Below are positions 33,561-44,629 of a stretch of 64,000 bases of DNA, piece after piece. Source of the DNA: Romanomermis culicivorax. Lineage: Eukaryota; Nematoda; Enoplea; Mermithida; Mermithidae. The stretch's first letter is position 1. Every line of letters begins with the position of its first letter. The stretch is taken from assembly GCA_963922205.1 (NCBI GenBank), contig CAWUHX010000004.1, forward strand, positions 186,001 to 250,000, written 5' to 3'. A program made the position numbers and the translations under genes. Below the pieces are notes generated by a model, which searched no databases, was not told where the DNA came from, and was given only the letters and a program-made list of their open reading frames with translations.

Positions 33561-34104
33561 GCTATTGGCCGCGCCTGATAGAAAATAGTCAATTTTGACC
33601 CTTATAAGTCCACCAAAACGCATCTTTTCGGTTTTGAATTCCCCAAAATTTTTTCCACAATGAGGATGGTACCCAAAATTTTTTTCCTCATTTCGAAATT
33701 TCTTTCCTCAAAAGACCTTATTTGAGGAAAAAAACCGATGATGTTATGTATATTTAACAACCATGTAAAGACTAGAGAAAATAAAGTCGAAAATCCTGTT
33801 AATTTTTGATTGATACATTGTACCATTACCAACAATATCCATTTTCCTATTTGAATCAATCAAACACAAAAAGTAAGAATTTCAGTTTTAAATCTGAATC
33901 TGACTGAATTAGCAGAGAATAGTCAGAATTTCTTTTCACTCATCAATCATTGACAGCCTATAAAGTTTGCTGCAATGATACTAATACGCATGAAGGGAAA
34001 TCATTCACATTCTGGTTAAATGTACGAACAGGACATATTTAGAAAATTTTCCACATTTTTAAAAATGTTAATGTGGCTAGGGATGCTTTGTTACCCTTTT
34101 TAGA
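33561..34104. repeat. Dispersed repeat sequence
   Basis: 33605-33690 resembles 35045-35125 (GGTTTTGAATTCCCCAAAATT block) and 33830-33990 is an inverted match to 30360-30660. No coding frame is supported. Confidence 0.45.
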
Positions 34105-34735
34105 AGCATATCTAAGCATTTTTTTGTATTTGGAGTCAGAAACCTATGGAAATGAGGCAAAAAATTGAGAAAATTCTGATTAGCTGATGAAGCATATGTT
34201 GGTATTTTACAGGAGTAGATAAGGCATTTTAAAGATAGAGTTTTCATGGATTTATCTGCTGGGTATTTTTGAGGTTCCGATTAGAATCATCTAATTTTAT
34301 TTAGTTCTTGATCCTGGATTTTCACCTAAAACGATCGAAAATGAACCTTCACAACGATGAGAAATAAATTAAAATCTCTGATGAACTGTGTAATTTTTTC
34401 ATCATTTCTGTGCAAGGCGCCCGAATAATTTTCGAGTTTTTATATTTTGAAATGCTGGAAAATAAATCTTTCAAATAGATATTCGTGAACAGGAGTTCTT
34501 AAATCACAGTCTAGAATGATGTCCTCAATTTCCATTTTCAATAAGGTCGAGAGTTCATGTTGAAAATGTTTGAAAAATTCCAAGCGTCGAGAGAAAAAAT
34601 TAAAAGAATTGATGAAAAATCTATATTTTCGGTGACTTAGCTGACTGTTAATGATAAGAAAATGGGACGAGCTAGCTCGATTGATAATTAGTGAGCGAAG
34701 ATAGATACGCTAACGGCTGCACCTGATTAAAAATA
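34105..34735 (+). repeat. Duplicated segment, copy 2
   Basis: Direct repeat of 32675-33560 about 1.2-1.4 kb downstream, lacking the MITE C insertion and with moderate divergence. Confidence 0.65.
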
Positions 34736-34749
34736 ATGATTATTATACC

Positions 34750-35002
34750 CAGACATACACGGCAAGAATCTTCTAGGGAAGAGGGTCTTCGGACTTTCCA
34801 TCGAGGGGGTGGTGGGGGTGGTTGAGCAAAAAAACAGAAAAAGTTCTGCAAGCATGCTTTCCACACAAAATCTGCATAAAAAAACTGTCTTCAAAAAATT
34901 TCTGGAAGGGGTGTGTGACGATTTTTTTCAGGCCAGATAGGGTTGTTTCAGGTTCTGAGGTAGAAGGAATTACCTCCCCTGACCCCCCTATGTGCATGTA
35001 TA
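34750..35002 (+). mobile_element. MITE family B, complete, perfect 8-bp duplication
   Basis: Starts CAGACATACACGG, ends GTGCATGTATA; ATTATACC stands on both sides (34742-34749 and 35003-35010). The interior follows the copy at 15967 (AAAGTTCTGCAAGC, CTGTCTTCA, TTTTCAGG). Confidence 0.9.
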
Positions 35003-35247
35003 ATTATACCCATGAGCAGCATGAGGGGCCAAAAAATTTTGAGATTTTGTCCTCTTTAGGTTCACCAAAACCCATTTTTTGGTTTTGAATTCCCCAAAAT
35101 TTTTTCCACAATGAGAGCCATACCCAAAATATTGTTGCTCTTGTTGTAGTGTGTTTTCGCCGATTTTGTCATATTTTGTCAATCCGCGCATGAGGCCCGC
35201 AAGTACCAAGTGGAGTGAGCAATGCGGACCATCAACAGTGGTCTTAC

Positions 35248-35645
35248 TGTAGCGCACGTCGGTACGCATGCGCTGGCTCTCTACATGTGCATTATTCTTG
35301 TGTGTTTTTATAACCTGTGCCCCATTAGTTATATTTCATACTTGCTACCTCCCTGCACGCATGCCTGTGCTTGTTTTTCTCTCCAGTGCCTGGGAGTGAA
35401 ACTGTTTTCATTCTCGCTCTGTCCCATTTGTAATTAAGTGTTTTTTCATTGCATAAGTAAAATTGAAGAAAGGGATTTCATTTCTTGTATTCATTTAATT
35501 TGGGAGACAATTAAGGAAGTACCTCTTCCTTGATTGTTTAATCGGGTAAGTGTGGGCGAGGGAAATACCTACATGAAGGACGAATCCTGGGATCCCAATC
35601 CTGCCTGAGACTCAAAGCCTGGACTCATACCAAATACAACACTGG
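35248..35645 (+). mobile_element. Possible solitary LTR with adjoining primer-site-like sequence
   Basis: The segment from TGTAGCGCACGTCGG to CAAATACAACA has the TG...CA ends of an LTR and is followed by CTGGTGACTGTTTGG, resembling a tRNA primer site (TGGTGAC...). It is GC-richer than its flanks and contains TAATTAAG and GCATGC(G/C) motifs. No partner LTR or retroelement gene follows, so this is tentative. Confidence 0.3.
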
Positions 35646-35858
35646 TGACTGTTTGGATTGTACGCTTCCTTTCCCTGCCATACATGGCCACAGGGTATAC
35701 ATAGGGTATACATTATCCCTACCCTAAACTTTAGAGTAACCATTTGCTATCTGGCGATTTTTGGACAAAATTACAAAAATTACAAAGAAAAATACATTGA
35801 CAAAAAATAACTGATGCAAGCAATGCACAGTATATGGTTGACAATAAGTATGAGAACA

Positions 35859-36251
35859 TCAAAATAAGTTACTGGTTGGCAAATACACATCATCTTCCAT
35901 TTCAGTATCATCCAATTTCATTTCCTTTCTTGTTTTCTTTTTTCGATTATGAGGGTCATCAGTGCGCATGTGGTTTTCTGCAACCCATGCCTTTGCATAT
36001 TTTGATGCTTTGAACTGTTCCAAATCATTTGGGCCATTTATTCTTAAGCGCATCAAAGCATCCAGGCTTATTCCTTCGAGTCTTGATCGCCTTGATGTGC
36101 GTATATGGTTCATTATTGAAAAGCCTCGTTCGGCATCAGCACTGCCGATAGGCAAAATCAGGACAATATGGATCAATAATAATAATACTAATAAACATGT
36201 CAGAAAAACTAACCTGGCATTTACTGAGTTTGAGTTTGGTTTTATCATCAA
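35859..36251 (-). CDS. hAT-family transposase-like protein, C-terminal exon
   Basis: The minus frame encodes a hAT C-terminal dimerisation domain: LPIGSADAERGFSIMNHIR, then LEGISLDALMRLRINGP, then a Lys/Asp-rich tail (RKKKTRKEMKLDD) ending at the stop. This resembles ZNF862-like proteins derived from hAT transposases. The first ~25 residues of the open frame are very hydrophobic and probably intronic; acceptor-like AG sites lie at about 36188 and 36152. No upstream zinc-finger or catalytic exon was found here. It could be the last exon of a domesticated gene or a piece of an autonomous hAT element; no stop interrupts the domain. Confidence 0.65.
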   Translation of the reverse strand: MMIKPNSNSVNARLVFLTCLLVLLLLIHIVLILPIGSADAERGFSIMNHIRTSRRSRLEGISLDALMRLRINGPNDLEQFKASKYAKAWVAENHMRTDDPHNRKKKTRKEMKLDDTEMEDDVYLPTSNLF

Positions 36252-36619
36252 TCAACATGCTCATTTATTTATTTCAGAAAAACAATGCTTCCAGTTTTTA
36301 TCACCAACATAATCCAAAAAATACGAAAAGCAAAGCAAACACATCTAAAATTGACTTTTATCATTGTCACAAAAATGATTTGCTATATGTCACTTTTAGG
36401 ATTTTTCCCTACCCTAAAATTTTGACCGTGGCCATGTATGTTCCCTGCCATTGTGCTGCATCCGCCTATGACCCCAAGTTTCAAAATTCGACCACGCTGT
36501 AATTGCGCCCAAGGTTACAAAAAAGGTTATTATACCCTCCAGAAAAAGATGTGGAAGGTAAGCCACACACCACCCGATCTTGCACGCCTCCCATCGCGAT
36601 CAAGTTCGCCTGATGCTGC

Positions 36620-39289
36620 CATGGCTGTGCGCAGGGCCTTGAGTTTTGACGAGATGTTACTGCCGCGGCCGAACGCAATCATCAGTAGTTCCCACAGTAA
36701 GCCTCCCACCCCCTAATCCGTCCTTGTCTACTTTCAGCATCTCTGCGTTGGACGGGACAGCACAGACTCATGTACCACTCATTTCCACTACCCCCGCGAT
36801 AGTCAATTCACATACACCGCCACCCTTTAGCCGAGACCCCCTTATAAGCCGCTGTTATATGTGCTAGTGCGCCAGCCATATCACAAATACTGCCGCCCAG
36901 CACCGCCACGCAAGTCAACAATGACCAAATCGTTGCCTGAACGGATTCTTCAGACTCCTTTATCAATATTGACCCACCGGAGGCCCCATCCGCCACCTGC
37001 ACTCCAGTAACCAACCACCGCAGTAGTTTAGCAAACGAAACCAGGTTCATAATTTCTGGATGGAAGCACGAGAGGCATTAGAACAGCTCAGCACCACCAC
37101 TGGGCGGATAATCAATAATGTTCCAACAGTCCAAACAATTGATCAAATTATTGGCGTTGTCTCCGATCAATTCCAAGCCCAGCAATTATGTGATCGATGT
37201 GGAATCCAAGAGCGAAGGAAGTCCACAAATGCATGTTTCGCCGCCCTAGCAGAACAAATGCAGCAATTGATTTCAATGACCGTAGCCACAGCATGTAACC
37301 CATCTACTCCAAGACCACCACCAGTGACCTTACAGTTTCACGGTGAGGAAACGTGCGATATCTATATCCTGAACAAGACTCTCGGTGAAACTGAACCGGC
37401 TCAAGTCTTCGCTCGGCCACCAGTCGATGTCAAACCTAAAGCACCATCTACTGACACCCTGCACAATAATGAATTTTCTCACACCCCGCGCGGAGAAGAG
37501 GAAGCATCCTGTTCCGCACCTCAAAGACGCCCTCAGCCCGCGGCCAACCCATTTGGTTTCTCAGATTACCCGCCTGAGGACTATTTTGATCACCTGCAAC
37601 CTCAGTACAAATTGCCGCGCACGTCTCACTGCGAAAACGATAGTCGAATCAAAACCATTATCGACAATATGCACCCACTGATTATCACAGAGCCACAACA
37701 AACAAACGCCTCCTATGCTTCTTTATTCCGTTAGAAAACGAGTTCAGATATGAGGCATCCAACCTCCTCAAGATGAGCGCACTCCACCCACTTACCCGCG
37801 ATACGCCAAGCAACATGATTCACGATATGACATGTTACGAAGACGCAAAAAATTTCCTCATGTTCAACTAGCGCCGGATTGCAACCAGATGACTCTCAAA
37901 CGTGAGCTCGCATCAATCACCCCGGAAGTCAGAGAGGAACCCGCCGCGTTTTTGAGTAAGGTAATGACTTATGTGCAATTGTTATACCAGGATGAGGATC
38001 AAACTTTCCAGCACAAACAAGTAATTGACACCTTTTTGACAAAAATGCCTGTTTTCTACCAATTAACAATGGGCGAGCAAGCAAAAAGTTTTACAGATGT
38101 CCAACAATTGGCCAATGCCCTCCCCAAAGCCCGTAGGGTCCTCAACGCAAGGAAAGCCAAAATCAGGACCAGGGAGCAGCCCAACCAAGCCGACCCGGAA
38201 ATGCAGCCACCGTGGTCCCCGCAGCTGTTCAATCACCATTTTGACAATTGCCGCAGCACAGACCGATCACAAGACCGCTATCAGGACTGCACACTTTCAA
38301 CTGATTGCTATCCACAAAATTTGGCGCTGCTGCCCAATAAATTTGTCTCTTTCCAACCGCAACTGCTAGAAGAGCCACTGCAGCCAAAACCGCGCACAGA
38401 GATGCTTCTGGAGCAATTGATCCAATGATACAACCGCAACCATGAAGAACGTAAATCACGGCAACATTCCGAGGAATTTTCGTTCAATACCTGGCCACAA
38501 AGCCCTTGCCATCAATCTCAACCTCGAGAGACTTACGCTAACTGCTTCAACCGATCTGCGAGCCGAGACTGCCCCCGCATCACGCAATCGACAGGCCTCT
38601 GGTGCAATGCTCATAAGTCCCGCACCCACAATAACGAAGATTGCATCTGGCTCAAACAACAAAATGCTCAATGCACCAATCGATAAGATTTCAACCGTTC
38701 AACCCATGCGGCTCCACTGCCACAAACCAATTTTCAGATCAATTCTAACAATATCCGTGGCCAACGTGATTGGAGACCATGCCATGGAGCACTGCCCCAG
38801 AGAGGTTCAAATTATTCCCAAGGGGCAAGGAATTATTTTCATGAAGTTAACCCTAGAAATCGCCCGAATGATTTTATTCAGAACACCTACACTGTCTACC
38901 CAAATCAACATTTTTTGGCACCATGGGAACAACACATTCACTATAATGCCGTACCAGCCCCATACGTTACAACGCCCACAGATTCATCAGGCGCCAGTTC
39001 TCAATCCTCAGAACTCCAGCTGGCGCTACTGGCTCTACCATCATCCACTATGGTCACCGCAAATACTCTGGATATGCGAGTGCTCAATCAATCAACCTCC
39101 ACCGCCAACATTGTCATCCCTTCTAAAGAAATAGCATCTGCCGCCCCAATCCTGAGCCATGGGATCATTTGTTGGAACGCCACCAGCCATGCTTTCCAAG
39201 ATCCATGCCATATCCCTTTGTCCGTTTACCAGATTCACAATCTCACACCATCATCAAAGACTTTCATCCGCAAATATGCTTCCACGTGA
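36620..39289 (+). pseudogene. Gag region of a retroelement (element IV), broken
   Basis: A CG-richer block with Pro/Gln/Asn-rich frames interrupted by stops and shifts. Parts: MAVRRALSFDEMLLPRPNAI (36620); [15 protein letters not shown] onward (37060-37734); a capsid-like stretch with [20 protein letters not shown] and [16 protein letters not shown] (37832-38428); and a zinc-finger motif of pattern C-x2-H-x4-H-x4-C at 38603-38644 ([14 protein letters not shown]), a form found in some Gypsy gag proteins. It is followed in frame by a protease. Gag would form the particle and bind element RNA; this copy cannot. Confidence 0.55.
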
Positions 39290-39721
39290 GCCTTTCAGAT
39301 TCCAATCAAATTTGGCGTCGTCAAGGCACATGCGCTTGTGGACACTGGTGCCCAATGCTCCGTATTGTCTTTAGGATTAGTCAAACGTGCTTTCGACAAA
39401 CAATCACTCCAACTTCTGATATGTGGTAAAATCAAAGTAGTCGATGGCAATATTGTCAATGCCCGTGGTCCAGTAGTCCTTACAATAGAGTCCATGTTTG
39501 GTGAACATATGATCAAGTGGGTAATCCTCGACGACGACGGAAAGGATCAATGTATCATCAGCACTGATATCCTCACCCATCCAGATATCCACGCGATGTT
39601 AAACTTCAAAGAAAATCACATCAAAATTCAAGACCTAAAGTTGCTGCTCAAAGTGATTGCTTCAGTCCACTCCCAGATAGAATTATTTTTAAATGCCACA
39701 ATGCTATTACATAACTGCTAA
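39290..39721 (+). pseudogene. Retropepsin-like protease of element IV
   Basis: After a stop at 39287-39289 the frame resumes with VVKAHALVDTGAQCSVLS, a retroviral-type aspartic protease active site (Asp in DTG at about 39341), followed by GKIKVVDG, WVILDDDGKDQCIISTDIL and a stop at 39721. In complete elements RT would follow; none is present. A G-rich tract (39770-39800) lies just downstream, where a polypurine tract could stand. This is a truncated or internally deleted element. Confidence 0.7.
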
Positions 39722-39826
39722 CAATTATTTTTATATCTGAATTTTTTAAATTAAAAACACAGTGAATTGGGGGCCAATTACCGGGGGAGAACTGGGGGGG
39801 GGGTGCGAATTGTCCATATCCCATAG

Positions 39827-39907
39827 TTCATACTGTACTCTTTTATCCTATCAACCAGACAAAGAATAATTTCTCTGGTTGATATCATCAAGGAGGTACA
39901 GTATGAA
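39827..39907 (+). ncRNA. 81-nt hairpin, microRNA-precursor-like
   Basis: TTCATACTGTAC (39827-39838) pairs perfectly with GTACAGTATGAA (39896-39907), and ATCAACCAGA (39850-39859) pairs with TCTGGTTGAT (39874-39883). The 11/12-nt parts between these stems pair partly, and the apical loop is 14 nt. Size and shape resemble a pre-miRNA, but a small palindromic transposon remnant is equally possible. Confidence 0.25.
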
Positions 39908-40501
39908 TGTATACTGACGTAAATGGTTTCAGACATAATGTTTTTTGATACTGCATAATAGTTTATTTGCACTATGATCCTTTGATTCAAGAATGCAGTG
40001 CTCAGAATTTTGACAAATGCAACTTTACTCGAAGTCATAGGATCATGAAAGTGTGGCGAACAAGTGTGACCATCACTAACTGTGGAAAAATTTAAACGAG
40101 AAATAATTCATCAAAGAGATTGCAAATGAATATTTCATAGTGTACTGAATGTGAACATGAATTCAAGACCAAATTACTACAAGTTCTTCAGTCTTACTAT
40201 TTTTCCGTCACAGATTACTATTTTTATTTTGATGCCATACAATTTCTCTCTCATGAAGGCAATTATTTATACATGGAATGGGAAAAAAACGATTACTGTA
40301 CATTATGCACAAAAAATTCACTGAGCACTTTTATTCCCCAATTTTCATAGAAGAGCATCAATTGCTTTGTGGCATGTGTTCTCCAAACGTCAGCATATTT
40401 TTCGTTTGTTTGGGGTGGAAAACAAGTCATAACAGTTTCTTTGATATGCTGAATACAATGATTCTTTTCCTTGCACACCCCATACATTACTGTTCATTAA
40501 T
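39908..40501. other. AT-rich, no recognised feature
   Basis: A plus-strand open frame of 100 codons (40278-40580) overlaps the exon on the opposite strand and lacks recognisable motifs. Confidence 0.4.
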
Positions 40502-41124
40502 TCATGAGGTGTATATAGCTTTTGTAACATTTTTGTACAAAATGAATGCTGTTTGTCTAATAAGTCCAATTTCGCCTTGAGAAAAGAAATTTTGGGTCGT
40601 CATTGTTTGAGGTACCTGTAACGTCGGCAAACAAAAGACGGCTGAAGCAGGCAGAGGTTGAGCTCGCTCTAGCATTTCAGTAATTGGTGTATGAATGGGA
40701 TAATAGTCATCTTCATTATGGTGAAAGTCGGCCAGACCGTCGGTTAGAGAGTTGGCCGCTATTGGAGGACTGTTGTGATTATTGGTTGTTGTACAGGGCA
40801 TTGCGAGTGTGTTTCTCATCTCCATCACAATATTCAAAATTTTCGTATTAATTTGAATCATTTCTCTACTAGACTCCTTCAAAAGTTTAGAATTTTCGGA
40901 CAAAGCTTTTGTATTTTCTGCAGATATTTTAGTGTACTCCAAAATTTCTTTCATGGTATTTTTCGCTTCAATCAAATTGGAATTTACTTGCTTCAATAAA
41001 TCCTCTGATACCAATGCTGATTTTGAGGGGCTGAAAGTCGAGTTTTCATTCAGACTTTTGTAGGCACCAAAGACTGATAAAGCCAGGTTTGAGTCGTCAC
41101 TGAAAGTTGATGCTGGTGGGCTAC
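40502..41124 (-). CDS. Terminal exon of a coiled-coil protein gene, unrecognised
   Basis: A minus-strand frame runs from a splice acceptor (CCTTCTACAG, AG at 41125-41126) through 207 codons to a stop at 40502-40504. It starts SPPASTFSDDSNLALSVFG, continues with a heptad-like coiled coil (LLKQVNSNLIEAKNTMKEIL through IVMEMRNTL) and ends in a polar tail with IYTS. The residue use is balanced and the frame has no stop. Such a C-terminal coiled coil is common in Myb/SANT-type or zinc-finger regulators, but I see no DNA-binding domain, so no function is assigned. Upstream exons should lie above 41126 and were not identified. Confidence 0.5.
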
Positions 41125-41126
41125 CT

Positions 41127-41820
41127 GTAGAAGGAAGCTGATTTTAAATTATGCTTCTTATGAATTGATAAATACTAAACAAATCCAGTTTTCTGGTTTC
41201 ATTTTTTTTAATGCACAATTGCAGCAAGTCAAAAGCTGTTGTTACTTGAGAATTTACATGGAAATTTATCAGTTTCATGTGGAAATGTTAAACATTTTGA
41301 AAGAAAGAATTGCACTGGAACCCCTATATTTTTTAAGCTCTGTGTGTGTATTTACCTATTGATTTAAAATGTCAACACAAGGCATAATGTGCTAAGAATA
41401 CTTCTGTTTTCGGCGTAAAATTTATGTCTACTCGAATTTTTTCTTGCAGGTTTTTAATTGGTTAAGCTAATGATTTGGTCGATGAGGTGCATTTTGAACG
41501 ATACTGTAACTTACGACATGAAATTTTAGCCATTTAAAATATAATATTATTACTGAAGGGTTATTGAAATACGAATTTTTAATTCACTGACTTGACTCAT
41601 GAATGTGCTGCATGTACATAAGGCATCATTTTCAACACAAAATGAAAATGTAAAATATTGCAAATGTCGGTACTCCCCATTTTTTCCCACACATTTCTTT
41701 TCCATTTTATTTTATCCATCGTTTTCTTTATTATGTTACACTCTTATTTCAGTTCTCATTCCTTTTTAGAAGAAACATTTTTTAGGGATCTTTGAACAAA
41801 TTTTTACTTTTGTGTGCAAT
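41127..41820. other. Possible intron or intergenic AT-rich DNA
   Basis: No coding frame is supported. It would be intron sequence if the exon at 40502-41124 has upstream partners. Confidence 0.35.
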
Positions 41821-42130
41821 CATTTTCGAGTGTTCCAGAATATCCAAATCCCAAAAGTACTGCCGGCGCTACATACCGAATTGCTTACTTTTATTTTTAT
41901 CTCCAAAACTGAGAGAATTGGGTTTTGAAAGCCTAAAACTGATGTGAATAGAATGAAATACGAGAAAACTAGCTTTAGCATTCCTGATGAAGTTATGCAA
42001 ATTTTTTAATCTAAGAGTGAGCAACCAAAATGTTTTCCCAAGATGCAAAAATGATCATGTCTACTTCCACTTTCCAATCAACCATCAACAGTTTCTATCA
42101 ATTGAGTTACATTGCCTTTTTTTGTAATCA
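41821..42130. repeat. Dispersed repeat copy
   Basis: Includes the block shared with 1-165 (41905-42060) and CATCAACAGTTTCTATCAATTGAG, inverted relative to 33505-33535. The phrase CCGGCGCTACATACCG resembles the repeats at 33240. Confidence 0.45.
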
Positions 42131-43139
42131 TTAGTAGTCAGTATTTCCCTGAAAATCGAGATTTCTCATTCAATTTCTCTCTGGCGGCTCAAACCTGTTT
42201 TTGAGGTAGCCGCCAACTTGGTAGAACCTTATACACAAATGTTGGAAGTTCGGACTTGGGATGTCCCCAACCAAAATTTTTTTCTGGTTTGAAAACCAGG
42301 GGCCAAATCTCAACTAAGCCTAAATTTTTAGGAGCCGAATTGAAATTTTGGGAGCCAAAAATTTTTGATTGAAGAATATTGTAACACACAGTAATGTATA
42401 ATTTAAATTATATAGATACTCAATCAGTTGATATGAGTTAAAAAAATTACCCTTCAAAATTTCCAACGAGCAGCGACCATAATTCGGAAGGGAACCGACT
42501 TGCGAAAAAATTCCAAAAATTCATCTTCCAATTTTCTATAGTATTGGAATCCGAAAATTAAAAAAAAGAAAAGAAAATCCGAAGGAACAATGATGCAGTT
42601 AATGATTCTTCATTTTTCCTAAGCACAGATATAACAGCTGTCGAATTTTTATGCAATTTAGGTTTTCTGCGCCTTGATTTTTTGTTTCTAAGACTATGAA
42701 TTTTGACAAATTCTTATAATTCCAGCCGAAAATAAATTTTTGTTTTTTATCGATTTTCGATAAATTACTGACTGTTCAAAAAAACGATTTTTTTTTTGTG
42801 ATAACTATGGCTGTTTTGTCAATTTTTCTTTCTTTATTTTATTTTTTTTTGAAGCAGTTTTACGCAGAACTTATTCTTTCAAAAAGTAACATTTAAAAAA
42901 AAATTGCAAAAGCTGGTTTTGACCAGTTTTTTTAAAAACTTTGTCGATTTTTAAGGCATCTTTGGCCGATTTTCATTTGCCAATCTGGCAACACTGGTCA
43001 AGATTTGGTCATTATTGTCATTACTATTTTTGCTCAGTCAGCATTGCTTTCCAGAGCTCCCTCATTTTGATCCGTCATCTTAAGTGTGGCCTACATCGTA
43101 CATCTTTGTGGTTGTTTTACACTGTTTGCACCCCGAATC
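42131..43139. other. AT-rich, no recognised feature
   Basis: Homopolymer A/T tracts and short chance frames only. Confidence 0.4.
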
Positions 43140-43186
43140 AAAGGTCTGAGGACCCTGCCCCCTGGAAAATTCTTGCCCTGCATGTC
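43140..43186 (-). mobile_element. MITE family B end fragment
   Basis: CCCCCTGGAAAATTCTTGCCCTGCATGTCTG matches the inverted terminus of family B; the rest is absent. Confidence 0.5.
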
Positions 43187-43329
43187 TGGCGCCAATGATA
43201 ATAAGATTAGCATGATTGTACTAGTTTTCTAAGTTGGGACAGAACGAAGGTTTGCATTTAACACAGTCCAGATCTGGTCATATCACATTACCAACTCACA
43301 AATCAAAACGGCAAAGGTTGCAGGAGCAA

Positions 43330-43710
43330 ATATAACCAAATTTCAAAAGTTGCATTGAATTGGAGTTGCATCGATTGCGATACATCGATTTTGATCGAAT
43401 GTTCACTGATTCTTGGATGAAAATAATCAAAAAATATTGTATTGGCCTGCATGAGTTGACATCTTTCATTTGGAAAAACAGGTGTTTGGTTCCGACTCAG
43501 TAATTTGTACCTGGGGATTTTAGGGATAATTTCATCATCTTTCTTCCTAGCTTACAAAAACTGAGAAGTTTGGAAATTGATCCAGATTTTCTTCAAATAT
43601 TCGACTGGGAAAATTTACTCTTCTGTGCAAAATTCTCATAATCCTCCACAACTTAGTGCATATATAAACGGGGATAAATTATATTCCAATGAATTACGAC
43701 AGAGGATAAA
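43330..43710 (+). pseudogene. Partial F-box/LRR pseudogene upstream of the intact gene
   Basis: Translations in the plus frames give NFKSCIELELHRLRYIDFDRMF and, further on, FLPSLQKLRSLEIDPDFLQIFDW, matching two successive parts of the protein at 44630 (NFKSCVNWELHRLKCFD and LLPSLEKLTCLEIDSNFIEIFGW). The middle is deleted, stops follow and the start is missing. This is a decayed tandem copy. Confidence 0.7.
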
Positions 43711-43714
43711 AAAA

Positions 43715-44530
43715 TTTAATTCATTATTTTTGTCACTTTTACTAATTTTCACATTTTTTGTTTTTTTGGTATTCATTTTTAGTCGTACTTCAATTTTTTA
43801 ACATTTTCATTCACTTTTTCCTTGTCCTTTCCTAATTATTTTTATTCATTTTTTATTTTCCATGCTTTGTTTTTATGTTTCATTACTTCTATTCATTTTT
43901 CTTTTTTTCTTTCAATTTATATTAACTATTTTGCAGGCATTTTTTATCTCCATATAGTTTCTTATTTATTTTTTCTCTTTTTTTCATCAATTTTTTCCTA
44001 TTTTCATTTATATTTCAATTTTTTGTTTTAATATTTTTTCTGAATGCTCAATAACTTTTCATACGTATGAGGCCTTTATACGTTTTCTAGGCCTATCAAA
44101 ATCTACACTATTTTCTTTTATACTTTGTGCATATAACATGTCAAAAATGGTACATTTTTTGGTCGTTTTCTCCAGAAATTTTTTTCCTTCCATTTTCTCA
44201 AATTTTTTCTTTTCATTTCTTAATTATTTTCATTCATTTTTTAGTTTTTTGTTTTTTTATTTTCCATCGGTTTTATTCATTTTTCATTCCTATCCATTTT
44301 TTCCTCCTCATTTCTTATTTGTTTTCATACGTTCATTTTTTCTTTTTGTTTCCAGCCTATTTTTTCTTATCATTTCCTAATTATTTATATTCGTTTTTAT
44401 TTTCTATTTTTTTGTTTTTTGCTCCATTACCTTTATTGATTTTTCATTTTTTTCTCTTTCAATTTAAATTAATTTTTTGTGCTCATTTTTAACGCAATTG
44501 TTTCTTATTTATTTTTCTCATGAATTTTAG
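43715..44530. repeat. T-rich low-complexity tract
   Basis: About 800 bp of TTTTTCATTT-like sequence on the plus strand ending about 100 bp before the F-box gene. The Phe-rich open frames in it are composition artefacts. Confidence 0.6.
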
Positions 44531-44629
44531 TTTATTGATTTTTATCTGGTTTCTGCATCATCGTCATCTGGAGGAAAAGTTGTTTCTTTTGTTCAGATAT
44601 TTAGAATCTGCATCGATCACATTATTCGT

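Noticed and set aside
38442-39134. 230-codon plus-strand ORF
   Set aside because: It overlaps the frame carrying the gag zinc finger and lacks recognisable domains; taken as a shadow.
43577-44492. Phe/Ser-rich ORFs upstream of the F-box gene
   Set aside because: Products of the T-rich tract; no conserved pattern.
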